41,582 nucleotides of DNA from an uncultured Porphyromonadaceae bacterium (GCA_900547555.1 URHG01000020.1:1-41582); one strand, 5' to 3'; shown: positions 1 through 9,629, counted from the first letter of the stretch. Translations and numbers: made by a program. The notes: generated by a model from the sequence alone, not told the origin.

Positions 1-845
1 GAGGTTTCAGCGGTTTCGGAGGAGGATTCGGAGGTGGAAGTTCGCAACGTGCGCGTTTTCGCGGTTCGGACTTGCGCGTAAAGGTCAAACTGAACCTGAA
101 AGAAATTTCTACCGGTGTAGAAAAGAAATTCAAACTGAAAAAATATGTTCCATGCGACCATTGTCATGGTTCGGGTGCTGAAGGTGACGGCGGTTCGGAG
201 ACTTGTCCGACCTGTAAAGGTAGCGGATCGGTGATTCGCAACCAGCAGACAATCCTCGGTACGATGCAGACCCGTACTACCTGCCCTACTTGTGGTGGCG
301 AAGGAAAAATCATCAAGAATAAATGTAAGGTGTGTGCCGGAGAAGGTATCGTCTACGGTGAAGAAGTAGTAAGCGTGAATATACCTAAAGGTGTAATGGA
401 GGGTATGCAGCTTTCTATGAGCGGTAAAGGAAATGCCGGTAAGCACAATGGTGTTCCGGGTGACCTGTTGATTCTTGTAGAGGAAGAACAGGATAAAGAA
501 CTGATCCGCGACGAAAACGACTTGATTTACAACCTGCTTCTCAGCTTCCCGACAGCTGCTTTAGGTGGCGCGGTAGAAATACCCACCATCGACGGCAAGG
601 TGAAAGTGAAGATTGAGTCGGGCACCCAACCGGGTAAAGTACTCCGGCTTCGCGGAAAAGGACTGCCAAGTGTGAACGGATACGGTACGGGAGATTTATT
701 AGTAAATGTTAGCGTATATGTACCGGAAGCTCTTAACAAAGATGAGAAAAAAGCACTCGAAGAAATGGAAGGCTCAGACAATTTTAAACCGAATACTTCT
801 ATTAAAGAAAAGATTTTCAAGAAGTTCAAGAGTTTATTTGACTAA
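1..845 (+). CDS. dnaJ: Chaperone DnaJ, C-terminal part (5' end outside window)
   Basis: Co-chaperone that delivers unfolded clients to DnaK in the cytoplasm. The open frame enters from the left edge, in frame from base 3, with the end of a Gly/Phe-rich linker. Four CxxCxGxG zinc-binding repeats follow (CDHCHGSG, CPTCKGSG, CPTCGGEG, CKVCAGEG), then the C-terminal substrate-binding beta domains. The J-domain with its HPD motif lies upstream of the window. A TTG at 72 can be read as a start, but the G/F linker continues in frame before it, so this is a truncated view and not a short gene. A strong terminator follows directly. Confidence 0.97.
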   Translation, partial: GFSGFGGGFGGGSSQRARFRGSDLRVKVKLNLKEISTGVEKKFKLKKYVPCDHCHGSGAEGDGGSETCPTCKGSGSVIRNQQTILGTMQTRTTCPTCGGEGKIIKNKCKVCAGEGIVYGEEVVSVNIPKGVMEGMQLSMSGKGNAGKHNGVPGDLLILVEEEQDKELIRDENDLIYNLLLSFPTAALGGAVEIPTIDGKVKVKIESGTQPGKVLRLRGKGLPSVNGYGTGDLLVNVSVYVPEALNKDEKKALEEMEGSDNFKPNTSIKEKIFKKFKSLFD

Positions 846-875
846 GCCGACTTTAAACTGAAAATAGATTTTTAG

Positions 876-924
876 CAGTATCAGTTAAAGAATGAGCATA
901 AACTCTAACTGATACTGTTTTTTT
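876..924 (+). terminator. Rho-independent terminator after dnaJ
   Basis: Perfect 12-bp inverted repeat (arms 876-887 and 906-917), an 18-nt loop, then seven T residues at 918-924. It starts about 30 nt after the dnaJ stop. Confidence 0.9.
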
Positions 925-981
925 ATAATTGAAAGACTCTTTGAGTTATAAAAGAAAAAACGTCAAAACTAATTGCAGCTA

Positions 982-1012
982 TCTGTTCATATAGATAGTT
1001 TTACTATCTTTG
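982..1012 (+). promoter_or_regulatory. Bacteroidota-type promoter for the metallopeptidase-susCD block
   Basis: TATCTTTG at 1005-1012 matches the Bacteroides -7 consensus TAnnTTTG exactly. TCTG at 982-985, 19 nt upstream, is one base off the -33 element TTTG. It lies between the dnaJ terminator and the next gene. Transcription would begin near 1019, giving a leader of about 50 nt. Confidence 0.65.
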
Positions 1013-1044
1013 CCGTCCCCTATTCTATGAGTAGAAAGGGGAGC

Positions 1045-1068
1045 ATGATGATAATTGATAATAACTGA
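1045..1068 (+). other. Candidate 7-codon upstream ORF overlapping the metallopeptidase start
   Basis: ATG at 1045 opens a reading frame MMIIDNN that stops with TGA at 1066-1068. The A of that stop is the first base of the ATG of the 868-codon gene (TGATG). A purine-rich AAAGGGGAG run (1035-1043) sits just before the mini-ORF ATG, whereas it is about 25 nt from the main ATG, too far to serve it directly. This looks like possible translational coupling, but an ORF this short can arise by chance. Confidence 0.3.
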
Positions 1069-3674
1069 TGAAACTTAAAACAATTTTGCTGACTACAGTG
1101 GCTACAGGCGCTTTCATGTGTGAGCCTGTCATAGTGCATGCTGTAAATTCTACGCCCGATTCTATGGGATGGTTCCGGAAGAAAAAGAAAAGTGAACCTA
1201 ACGACAGTGTTAAATCAAAAAACGAGTACGAGAAACTGACCGGAGACGGTAGCATCATTCGCCGTGGTATGTTCAATGTGTACCAGAAAAAGAACGATTA
1301 CTATTTTGAGGTACCGACGAACCTGCTGGGCAGAGACATGCTGGTAGTGAACAAGCTCCAACGTGTCCCTTCCGAACTGAATGAGGCCGGAGTGAACCGC
1401 GGTACCAATTATGAAAACCAGATGGTTCGCTTCGAACTGGATAAGGCAACAAACAAGTTGCTGATTCGTCAAAGCCGCCCTCTTCCCCTCGCTCCTGCCG
1501 AAGATGCCATCAGCCAGTCGGTACGTGATAATTATATTTCTCCATTGATAGCCGGCTTCAAGATCGAGGCATTCAACAATGACTCTACCACCATGGTCAT
1601 CAAAGTGAATGATATTTATGATGGTACAGAGACAAGCATCAATAATGTATTTACCAATATAAATCTGGGAACCTCTTCCATCAAGAATCTGTCACGCATT
1701 CTCTCAATCAAGTCATTCGAGAATAATGTGGTGGCTACGTCCGAACTGACCACGAAAGTGACCGAAGGAACGACTTCCATCTATGTAACTGTCGAAGTAA
1801 GTTCGTCACTGATGTTACTGCCGGAAACCCCGATGACCGGCCGCCTGGATAATGCCCGCGTAGGCTACTTCACCAATCCTTTGCTTAGCTATAGCGACGG
1901 ACAACAACGGGTTAGCAAACAACAGTTCATCACTCGCTGGCGCCTGGAACCGAAACCGGAAGATCGCGAGCGCTATCTGCGTGGTGAGTTGGTGGAACCG
2001 GCTAAACCGATTGTATTCTACATAGAGAATTCCACACCGTATCGTTGGCGCAAATATATCAAACAAGGTATCGAAGACTGGAATACGGCATTTGAAGCGG
2101 CCGGTTTCAAAAATGCCATTCAGGCCCGCGATTATCCCAAGAACGACCCCGACTTCGACCCCGACGATATGCGTTACAGTTGTGTGAAATATGCCGCGAC
2201 TACAATTGCAAATGCGATGGGGCCCAGCTTTGTCGACCCGCGTAGTGGGGAAATTCTTACTGCCGACGTCATTTGGTACCACAACATCGTATCGTTGCTG
2301 CACAACTGGCGATTCTGCCAGACGGCGGCCACCGACCCGAGAGTACGCAAACCGGTATTCGACGATGACGTCATGAGAGAATCGATGCGCTATGTAACTT
2401 CTCACGAAATAGGCCATACGCTGGGACTGATGCACAACATGGGCGCCAGTTATGCCTATCCCGTCGATTCGCTGCGCAGCCCCTCGTTCACACAAAAATA
2501 TGGCACGACTCCCAGTATCATGGACTATGCCCGTAACAACTACATCGCACAACCGGGCGACTTCGACCGGGGCGTCAAACTGACGCCACCCATCTTGGGC
2601 GTTTACGACATCTACGCAATAGCTTGGGGATACCGCCTTATTCCCGGAGCAAATACTCCGGCCGAAGAAGTGGCTACCCTCACCCAATGGATAGAGGAGA
2701 AAAAAGCCGACCCCATGTACGAATTCGGAGCGCAACAATTTATGGCGATCATCGATCCCTCCGACCAAACCGAAGATTTGAGCAACGATCATCTACGAGC
2801 CGGCGATTATGCGATCTCGAATCTCAAAATCATCATGTCCAACCTCGAAAAATGGGCGGCCGAGCCGGGCAAACCTTACGACGACCTCGATGAAATATAT
2901 GACCAACTGGTAAAACAATACACCCGCCACATAGGCCACGTCATGACCTACATCGGAGGCGTTGAATTCAAAGATGCCCGTCAAGGCGGAAAAAACGCCG
3001 CGCGTACGCATCTCGATCGGGCAACCCAGAAAAAAGCCATGCAATGGCTTATGCGTCAGGCACGTACCTACAACAACTGGCTCACCCCCACCCAACTGAT
3101 GATGAAACTCGATCGCACCCTCAACTGCAACGACAACCTGCGCAGGAGTATCGTCGGCTGTCTGCTCAACAGTACGGCGTTGTATCGTATCGAAGAGAGC
3201 GGTCTTGTAAACAACCGTAAAAATTATACCCTCGATACTTATCTCGACGATGCATTAGCCGAACTGTTCAAAGCTTCTTATCAAGGGAAAAAACTCGATG
3301 CCGCCGAACGAGACATTCAATCGGCCGCACTTGCCGTCATTATCAAATACAGCGGACTTACGCCCTCTTCCGGTAAAAAGACAAGTTCGGCAAAAGCCTT
3401 CTCCGATTATCAGGAAGTTGTCGCTTTGGGGTATAGCCCCGACGTACCGTGCAGCCATACGGCATGCGAAGCAAACCGAGAAGAAGAGGTTTCTTTCCTG
3501 CGCATAAACATGGGACAGCCGGGTATCGCCAACACCCGTATTGCGCCACTGATGACCGCACACCTCAAAAAAATCGAATCGCTTTACAAGCAACAACGTG
3601 CCCGTACAAACGACAAAACGACACGCGATTTCTACGATTATCAACTCATGCAGATAAAAGAGCTGTTCAACTGA
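1068..3674 (+). CDS. Secreted zinc-dependent metallopeptidase (DUF4953/DUF5117-like)
   Basis: Predicted exported zinc endopeptidase of 868 residues. An N-terminal signal peptide is visible (hydrophobic stretch ending VHA about residue 25). The metzincin-type zinc site HEIGHTLGLMH (HExxHxxGxxH) lies at residues 446-456, with three His ligands and the catalytic Glu447. The long N-terminal region and C-terminal helical part resemble the large Bacteroidota family annotated as zinc-dependent metalloprotease with DUF5117/DUF4953 domains; this assignment is from memory of the family. The substrate is unknown. The susC-like gene starts only about 20 nt after its stop, so the two are probably co-transcribed. 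Codon choice shifts partway through: the 5' part prefers CTG for Leu, the 3' part prefers CTC and resembles the downstream genes. Confidence 0.85.
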   Translation: MKLKTILLTTVATGAFMCEPVIVHAVNSTPDSMGWFRKKKKSEPNDSVKSKNEYEKLTGDGSIIRRGMFNVYQKKNDYYFEVPTNLLGRDMLVVNKLQRVPSELNEAGVNRGTNYENQMVRFELDKATNKLLIRQSRPLPLAPAEDAISQSVRDNYISPLIAGFKIEAFNNDSTTMVIKVNDIYDGTETSINNVFTNINLGTSSIKNLSRILSIKSFENNVVATSELTTKVTEGTTSIYVTVEVSSSLMLLPETPMTGRLDNARVGYFTNPLLSYSDGQQRVSKQQFITRWRLEPKPEDRERYLRGELVEPAKPIVFYIENSTPYRWRKYIKQGIEDWNTAFEAAGFKNAIQARDYPKNDPDFDPDDMRYSCVKYAATTIANAMGPSFVDPRSGEILTADVIWYHNIVSLLHNWRFCQTAATDPRVRKPVFDDDVMRESMRYVTSHEIGHTLGLMHNMGASYAYPVDSLRSPSFTQKYGTTPSIMDYARNNYIAQPGDFDRGVKLTPPILGVYDIYAIAWGYRLIPGANTPAEEVATLTQWIEEKKADPMYEFGAQQFMAIIDPSDQTEDLSNDHLRAGDYAISNLKIIMSNLEKWAAEPGKPYDDLDEIYDQLVKQYTRHIGHVMTYIGGVEFKDARQGGKNAARTHLDRATQKKAMQWLMRQARTYNNWLTPTQLMMKLDRTLNCNDNLRRSIVGCLLNSTALYRIEESGLVNNRKNYTLDTYLDDALAELFKASYQGKKLDAAERDIQSAALAVIIKYSGLTPSSGKKTSSAKAFSDYQEVVALGYSPDVPCSHTACEANREEEVSFLRINMGQPGIANTRIAPLMTAHLKKIESLYKQQRARTNDKTTRDFYDYQLMQIKELFN

Positions 3675-3693
3675 CCCACTTTTGAGTAATATT

Positions 3694-6600
3694 ATGATGA
3701 AACATATCACCTTACTGCTTTTATTCTCCCTTTTCTGGAGCCTACCTGCCATCGGACAGGAAACAGGTTCGCGAAAAGTAACGGGATATATCGTCGATTC
3801 ATCGGGAAATCCCATTGCCGGAGCTACGGTGAAAATCAAAGACACGACGACGGCAACGATCAGCGACGGTAACGGACAATTTTCATTGACAGCACAGAAC
3901 TCCGAATCGACTCTTGTAGCTTCATTTCTGGGCTATCGTACCCATGAGGTAAAAATCACGCCGACGACCGATAACATAAAAATCACACTCGAAGAAGATG
4001 CCCAGCAGCTCGACGATGTGGTTGTCGTGGGTTATGGTACGCAGAAAAAATCATCACTCACCAGCTCGGTCGAAGTGGTACGGGGAGAAGACCTGAAACG
4101 TATGCCCGTCATGAATGTAAATGAGGCTTTGGTCGGTCTCGTAGCCGGTGTTTCGGTACAAAACTCGACCGGCGATCCCAGCTCGGGAAAAGAGTCGGAC
4201 ATTCGTATCCGAGGTATTAACGGCACGCCCCTCTTGGTTATCGACGGAGTTCCCCGTTTCGGAGAAAACACATCGGACGGCGAGATGCGTCTTTCCGACC
4301 TCAACCCCGATGACATCGAAAGCATCTCCATGCTCAAAGACGGTGCGGCCGCAGCCGTTTACGGAGCCCGTGCCGCCAACGGTGTAATCCTCGTCAAGAC
4401 CAAACGCGGCGAAGACAATCAGAAGGTAAGGGTCAACTATCGGGGGCAGTTCAATATGCAACAAGCCACCTGCCTGCCCGACTTCCTCAACGCCGAAGAA
4501 TTCGCCACACTTTATAATCGGGCTGTCGACGCCCGGGGAGACGATGTCTATGAAAAATACGACCTCAACGCCATAAAAAGCAATCCCAATCTTTACGGGA
4601 ACGAAAACCTGCTCGATTATCTCGACAAATTCGGATTCTCGACGCTGCATAGTCTTTCGGTATCCGGCGGAAACAAATTCGTAAAATATTACGTTTCGGG
4701 AGGTTATACCCACATGAAAGGTCTCTACTCGGGTGTAGGCCGCGACCGCTTCAACTACTCGGCCAAGCTCGATGCCTATATCGTAAAAGGCCTGACCCTC
4801 TCTCTCGACATAACCGGAAACCGGTCGAACAATAAAAATACAAGTTACACGACCATCGACGCAGCATATAGTTACTCCCCGCTGCAAGTATTGCGCTTTA
4901 CGACCGGCGAACTTGCCAGTCTCAGCGGAAGCAACCCGTTGCTCGCTGTCGAAGGTTTGGGCGGATATATCCGCAACAAGACGAACTTCAATACAATATC
5001 GGCTACGCTCAATTACGAACTACCTTTCCTGAAAGGCATGTCGGTCTACCTCAAAGCTACGGTCGACAATAACAACTCGATAAATACCACTTTCAGCAGC
5101 CCCGAAACCCTCTATCTCTACGACAATACGACGGGAGAAATTTCGGAAGATCCGTTGACGACTTATCCGACGGCCAAAATCAGTCTTTCGCAACGAGACC
5201 AGTTTGTCGACAACAAACTTTTCGAAGGCGGTATCAACTACACCAATACGTTCAACGAGAAGCACGATTTCAGCGCCATGCTCGTTGTCAATTACCAAGA
5301 CTACCGCAACCGATATATGACGGGAACCAACAACAATATGGCCGGAAAATATCCCGAAGTAATCGGAACGGCAACCGACAGCAAGCTGGTCGGCAACGAA
5401 TATTTCTACCAAAGGGCTTCCCTCATCGGACGGTTTACTTACGGGTACGATAACCGCTATTTCATCGAAACGAGCTTCCGTGTCGACGGCTCGACCAAGC
5501 TCCCGCCCGATAACCGCTGGGGATTCTTCCCGACCGTATCGGGAGCATGGGTACTCTCGAACGAGTCGTTTTTCCGAGGCTGGGACCAACCGGTCATTTC
5601 CAATCTCAAATTCCGGGCTTCTACCGGTATCTTGGGACGCGACGCCGTACTTACCGACTACGGCTACCTGATGAATTATATCTACACGACCAACTCGGGC
5701 TATCAGATAGGCGGAAACTTCAAGCCGGGCATCATTCCCGACCCGAGCAGTTTCCCTAATCCCGACCTGCGCTGGGAAAAAAGCCACGACTATAATATCG
5801 CCGTAGATGCGGGATTATGGAAAAACCGTTTTGCCGTAACTTACGAATATTACTGGCGTTTCAAATCCGATATGCTCACATACGCACCCACCTACCTCTA
5901 CCCGCCTTCGGCTGGGACCGACGGGAATGTTCCCTATATCAATTTCGGGAAAGTAAAAGCATGGGGGTGGGATCTGACCATCACGCACAAAAACAGTATC
6001 GGCCAATTCAAATACGACATAGGTCTCACCTTATCGAAAACATTCGACAAAGTACTCGATTACGGCGACGAATCGTCGGTCGTGGCACACCAAAGAAGGA
6101 AAGGGCGCAGCAGCCAGTTGTGGTTGCTGTACGAGTCGGACGGCCTGTTCCAGTCGTGGGAGGAGATTGCCAACTATCCTATCGATCAAGACGGACAGGG
6201 TAACGCGACATTAGCTCCGGGCGACATCAAGTACAAAGATCAGGACGGAGACCACGTCATCACCGCCAACGACCGTATCTATGTAAAAAGCTCGGCCTAC
6301 CCCGATTTCTCGATGAGCCTCAGCCTCGGTTTCAGTTACAAAGGGCTGTTCATGAATGCCATGTTGCAGGGAGTTGCCGGATACAAGCAACAAATCAACG
6401 AGCTCTATACGCTCGAAAGCAATAGCTTGCAACGGTTCCAGCGTTACCACCTCACCGACACATGGACAGAGGAAAATCCCGATGCAGCCTACCCGAGAAT
6501 CAAATTCGCATCGAAGAACGACAACAACCGCAAAGAATCGGATTTCTGGATACGGAATTGCAACTACCTGCGGTTGCGCTCTCTCACTATCGGGTATGCA

Positions 6601-6768
6601 CTCCCTGCCAAGTTGCTCCAAAAGAAAAAAATCAACTCGGTAAGCATCGCCCTGCAAGGAAGCAACCTGTTCACCATATCATCGCTCGAAAACGGCATCG
6701 ACCCCGAATCGTTGCGCGGGTATCCCATACAGCGTTCCTACGGTCTGACTCTCAATTTCGGCTTCTAA
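3694..6768 (+). CDS. SusC/RagA-family TonB-dependent outer-membrane transporter
   Basis: Outer-membrane active transporter powered by TonB, which imports oligomers captured by its SusD partner. The order is: signal peptide (ends near AIGQ), a carboxypeptidase-regulatory-like domain (about 26-105), a TonB-box region with DDVVVVGYGTQKK, a plug domain with IRIRG and a VIDGVP-type motif, then a long 22-strand-type barrel ending in aromatic LNFGF. About 1024 residues is normal for the family. I took ATG 3694; ATG 3697 is equally possible, while the in-frame TTG at 3682 only adds a tail before the signal peptide. susD follows 11 nt later. The cargo cannot be read from sequence; RagA in Porphyromonas carries peptides, other members carry glycans. 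The two metallopeptidases nearby favour peptides. Confidence 0.95.
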   Translation: MMKHITLLLLFSLFWSLPAIGQETGSRKVTGYIVDSSGNPIAGATVKIKDTTTATISDGNGQFSLTAQNSESTLVASFLGYRTHEVKITPTTDNIKITLEEDAQQLDDVVVVGYGTQKKSSLTSSVEVVRGEDLKRMPVMNVNEALVGLVAGVSVQNSTGDPSSGKESDIRIRGINGTPLLVIDGVPRFGENTSDGEMRLSDLNPDDIESISMLKDGAAAAVYGARAANGVILVKTKRGEDNQKVRVNYRGQFNMQQATCLPDFLNAEEFATLYNRAVDARGDDVYEKYDLNAIKSNPNLYGNENLLDYLDKFGFSTLHSLSVSGGNKFVKYYVSGGYTHMKGLYSGVGRDRFNYSAKLDAYIVKGLTLSLDITGNRSNNKNTSYTTIDAAYSYSPLQVLRFTTGELASLSGSNPLLAVEGLGGYIRNKTNFNTISATLNYELPFLKGMSVYLKATVDNNNSINTTFSSPETLYLYDNTTGEISEDPLTTYPTAKISLSQRDQFVDNKLFEGGINYTNTFNEKHDFSAMLVVNYQDYRNRYMTGTNNNMAGKYPEVIGTATDSKLVGNEYFYQRASLIGRFTYGYDNRYFIETSFRVDGSTKLPPDNRWGFFPTVSGAWVLSNESFFRGWDQPVISNLKFRASTGILGRDAVLTDYGYLMNYIYTTNSGYQIGGNFKPGIIPDPSSFPNPDLRWEKSHDYNIAVDAGLWKNRFAVTYEYYWRFKSDMLTYAPTYLYPPSAGTDGNVPYINFGKVKAWGWDLTITHKNSIGQFKYDIGLTLSKTFDKVLDYGDESSVVAHQRRKGRSSQLWLLYESDGLFQSWEEIANYPIDQDGQGNATLAPGDIKYKDQDGDHVITANDRIYVKSSAYPDFSMSLSLGFSYKGLFMNAMLQGVAGYKQQINELYTLESNSLQRFQRYHLTDTWTEENPDAAYPRIKFASKNDNNRKESDFWIRNCNYLRLRSLTIGYALPAKLLQKKKINSVSIALQGSNLFTISSLENGIDPESLRGYPIQRSYGLTLNFGF

Positions 6769-6779
6769 CCCTACACCCA

Positions 6780-8567
6780 ATGACAATGAAAAGACTCTTA
6801 TATATCGCTTTCTTCTCGGGACTTCTGTTGAGTGTATCGACAAGTTGCAACGACTTGTTCAAAGAAGTTCCTTATGACAAATTATCGGAAAACGCCATTT
6901 GGGGAGACCAACTCCTTCTCGACGAATATGTTCTGCCCTGGTACCGGAATATGGACAACGGGTTCTCGACTTACGTAACAACCATCATGAAAGGTATAGG
7001 AAGGGAATACGAGCCTTGGTATGCCGACCAGATGACCGTAAGTCGTGCCGACTGGTACAACGCCGACTACGGGGATATACTCCGCAGCAGCCAGCAGGAG
7101 TTGACGACTCGCGGACGCACCAAATGGAGCACCTATTACACACAAATACGTTCGATCAACGTTTTACTCCAAAACGCCGACCAAATACCCGAAGGTGCGC
7201 ATAAACAACGAATATTGGGAGAAGCTCATTTTTTCAGAGCTTATTACTACTACTTGTTGCTGCGCATGTACGGTGCGCCCATAATCCTTACCGAGCCGTA
7301 CGATCCGCTTACCGACAACCGTAAACTTTCCCGCGCCACTTATGAGGAAACCGTCAATTTCATCGTTTCCGAAGCGAGTCAAGCAGCCGCTCTGCTCGAT
7401 GCGAATATCTCCGAAAGCGATGCAGGACGTGCTTCGAAAGGAGCTGCCTATATGCTCAAAGCAAAAACCTACTTCTGGGCTTCGGGTGTCAAATTCCAAA
7501 ACCGGACGGAATCCTATCTCGGGTTTCCCGATGACCGCACCGACCGTATGTACACGCTCGCCGCAGAATCGTACGACTCGCTCATGTCTCTCAACCGGTA
7601 CGAACTGGTACAAATATCGGAGACGACACAAGACGGCATAGCGAATGCTTACCACGACATATTCCTGACCAAAAACAGCAAAGAATCGATATGGGAGGTA
7701 CAACACAGCGACGACGGCAACTTCGATACCGAATTCGGGCATAAGCTCGACCGTGAAACTGCTCCTCCCTCGTGCTACGGCACTTTCGCCGCCTATGTCC
7801 CCACTCAGAATCATGTCGACGAATACCGTACCGTAAGCGGCCAGCCCATCGAGACAGCCTCTGATTACGATGCTTCCGACCCATACAAAAACCGGGATTA
7901 TCGTTTCTATGCCAATATCCTCTATGACGGTTGCTCATTCAAAGGGAAAACGCTCGAAATACATTATACTTACGAAAAGTACGGAGATCGCGAATACGTG
8001 CGGGGAGCCGACCTCACAGCCTATGGTTCCTCGGAGCAAGCGACCTACACCCGCACAGGATATTATCTGAAAAAGTTTGTTCGGGAATCCCAGCAAATCG
8101 ATAACGACGATACCTATGCCAGCAGCCAAAACTGTATTATCTGGCGGTATGCCGAGGTTCTGCTCGACTATGCCGAAATCGACTTCAAGCAAGGTCGCAC
8201 AGGCGATGCCATGGATAAGCTCAACGAAATACGTCGTCGGGTACACATGCCCGAATATGAATCGATAACATGGGACGATATCGTCAATGAACGACGTGTG
8301 GAGTTGGCATTCGAAAAATCGACCTATTGGGATCTCCTGCGTTGGGGCATAGCCGAAGAAAAAATGAGTGGCAGCACCAATCCTCTTTACGGAGTGAATG
8401 TGTATAAATACAACGACGGTACACCTACTGTCTACCGCAAAAAGACGGTCAACGGTACCGACAATACCGTACGTTACTTCCGCGAAATGCAGTACTACTG
8501 GCCTATTCCTTGGGATGAAATACGCCGTCATGGTATTCCCCAAAATCCGACGTGGCTCGAAATGTAA
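6780..8567 (+). CDS. SusD/RagB-family nutrient-binding lipoprotein
   Basis: Surface lipoprotein that caps the SusC-like transporter and binds substrate, 595 residues. The ATG at 6780 gives a clean lipoprotein signal peptide with the lipidated Cys at residue 23 (STSC), followed by NDLFKE. An upstream open frame reaches back into susC but has no signal peptide, so I reject that longer start. Family marks include the helical TPR-like N-terminal half (HFFRAYYYYLL near residue 150), a C-terminal DAMDKLNEIRRR segment, and NERRVELAFE followed by DLLRWG. It sits directly after its SusC partner, the usual arrangement. Confidence 0.95.
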   Translation: MTMKRLLYIAFFSGLLLSVSTSCNDLFKEVPYDKLSENAIWGDQLLLDEYVLPWYRNMDNGFSTYVTTIMKGIGREYEPWYADQMTVSRADWYNADYGDILRSSQQELTTRGRTKWSTYYTQIRSINVLLQNADQIPEGAHKQRILGEAHFFRAYYYYLLLRMYGAPIILTEPYDPLTDNRKLSRATYEETVNFIVSEASQAAALLDANISESDAGRASKGAAYMLKAKTYFWASGVKFQNRTESYLGFPDDRTDRMYTLAAESYDSLMSLNRYELVQISETTQDGIANAYHDIFLTKNSKESIWEVQHSDDGNFDTEFGHKLDRETAPPSCYGTFAAYVPTQNHVDEYRTVSGQPIETASDYDASDPYKNRDYRFYANILYDGCSFKGKTLEIHYTYEKYGDREYVRGADLTAYGSSEQATYTRTGYYLKKFVRESQQIDNDDTYASSQNCIIWRYAEVLLDYAEIDFKQGRTGDAMDKLNEIRRRVHMPEYESITWDDIVNERRVELAFEKSTYWDLLRWGIAEEKMSGSTNPLYGVNVYKYNDGTPTVYRKKTVNGTDNTVRYFREMQYYWPIPWDEIRRHGIPQNPTWLEM

Positions 8568-8601
8568 TCATAAAATACTAACCCTCTAAAAAAGATTGTC
8601 T

Positions 8602-9534
8602 ATGAAAAAATCAGTTACACTCGCATTGCTCTTTGCCGGGGCGTTCACGTCGGCCGCCTATGCGCAAGGCAACCTCTTCACGCCTGCCGATTGCGATTCC
8701 AACGGTTGGTTATGGTTCGACACGCAAGAAAAAATCGACAAATATGTCGGAGATATGAATAGTGATAAAATCTTGAAAATGGTTCCGACCAAATATCAAG
8801 AGGAAGTTGAACCTGATATATTCGAAAATTTGAATAATGTCGCATCGGACACTATTTATGGAGCCGGAACCGATGGATATTTGCCGGGAATAGATCCCTC
8901 TACGGGTGCAGCGGTTGGTACTGATGCAAAAAAAGGAGCTATTGCTTTGGCTCCGGCCAAAGGTGCCGGACAACAGAACGGTGGCGGGATTCTCATGTAC
9001 TTACCTTCGTGTTATTATTGTGAAGTATTCCTGTCTGCTGAAACCCGACTTACCCCTTGTCTCTATGCCGGTCTCGGACACAGAGAAACAATAGATCTCG
9101 GTATTGTAAAAGGTTTTGCTGCACCATTCATCATTTTGTCCAAAGCGGGTCAAACGACATGGAAATTACATGAACAGATCAATGAGAATAATGGGCTTAC
9201 CATCAAACAAGAAAGTGACGTTACTGTCTATCTCATCAATGATAACTCTTCAAAAGCCGAGTTGTTTGTTCATGGCATGAAAGTGCAGGTTTACGGTGAA
9301 GGTGCAGGTATCTCAGGTACACAAGCCGATAGCGACCGCATCAATATCGCCCAAACCGGTCGGTTCATTTCTCTGTCCCGTGAAGCAGACATCACAGTCT
9401 ACAATGCCGGAGGAAAAGAAGTGCTTTCGGCTCGTGCCGAAGCTCTCGACCTCGGGGCATTGGGTACGGGGCTTTACATCGTGCAAGCCCGCGACAACAA
9501 CGCCGTATCGACACAAAAAGTATTGATTCCGTAA
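8602..9534 (+). CDS. Unrecognised secreted protein with T9SS-type C-terminal sorting domain
   Basis: 310 residues. Starting at ATG 8602 gives a signal peptide ending AYA; the in-frame TTG six bases upstream is not needed. I do not recognise the central domain. It begins with a WLWFDTQEKIDKYVG segment and has Gly/Ala-rich and Cys-containing stretches (SCYYCEVF). The last 70 or so residues look like a type A T9SS sorting domain: a beta-strand pattern with ITVYNAGGKEVL, then LDLGALGTGLYIVQ and a basic end. It would therefore be exported through the type IX system and possibly anchored outside. The stretch 8750-9300 looks more AT-rich than the flanking genes. It follows susD by 34 nt and precedes a terminator, so it is probably the last gene of the susCD transcript; a surface binding role is a guess from position. 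Confidence 0.75.
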   Translation: MKKSVTLALLFAGAFTSAAYAQGNLFTPADCDSNGWLWFDTQEKIDKYVGDMNSDKILKMVPTKYQEEVEPDIFENLNNVASDTIYGAGTDGYLPGIDPSTGAAVGTDAKKGAIALAPAKGAGQQNGGGILMYLPSCYYCEVFLSAETRLTPCLYAGLGHRETIDLGIVKGFAAPFIILSKAGQTTWKLHEQINENNGLTIKQESDVTVYLINDNSSKAELFVHGMKVQVYGEGAGISGTQADSDRINIAQTGRFISLSREADITVYNAGGKEVLSARAEALDLGALGTGLYIVQARDNNAVSTQKVLIP

Positions 9535-9556
9535 AGGTTTCACGACCTACAAACAC

Positions 9557-9597
9557 AAAAGGCCGTGAACATGATACTTTCATTCACGGCCTTTTTT
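9557..9597 (+). terminator. Rho-independent terminator after the susCD transcript
   Basis: Inverted repeat with arms AAGGCCGTGAA (within 9557-9569) and its complement at 9583-9593, followed by six T residues. It separates the susCD genes from the M6-type peptidase gene. Confidence 0.88.
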
Positions 9598-9629
9598 CGA
9601 CTTTTGTAAAAACATAAATTGCAACAACT

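Noticed and set aside
1815..2792. 325-codon minus-strand open frame
   Set aside because: Antisense to the metallopeptidase gene, which has a signal peptide and an intact zinc motif.
6462..6779. Upstream extension of the susD open frame
   Set aside because: It overlaps the 3' end of susC and would hide the lipoprotein signal peptide that begins at ATG 6780.
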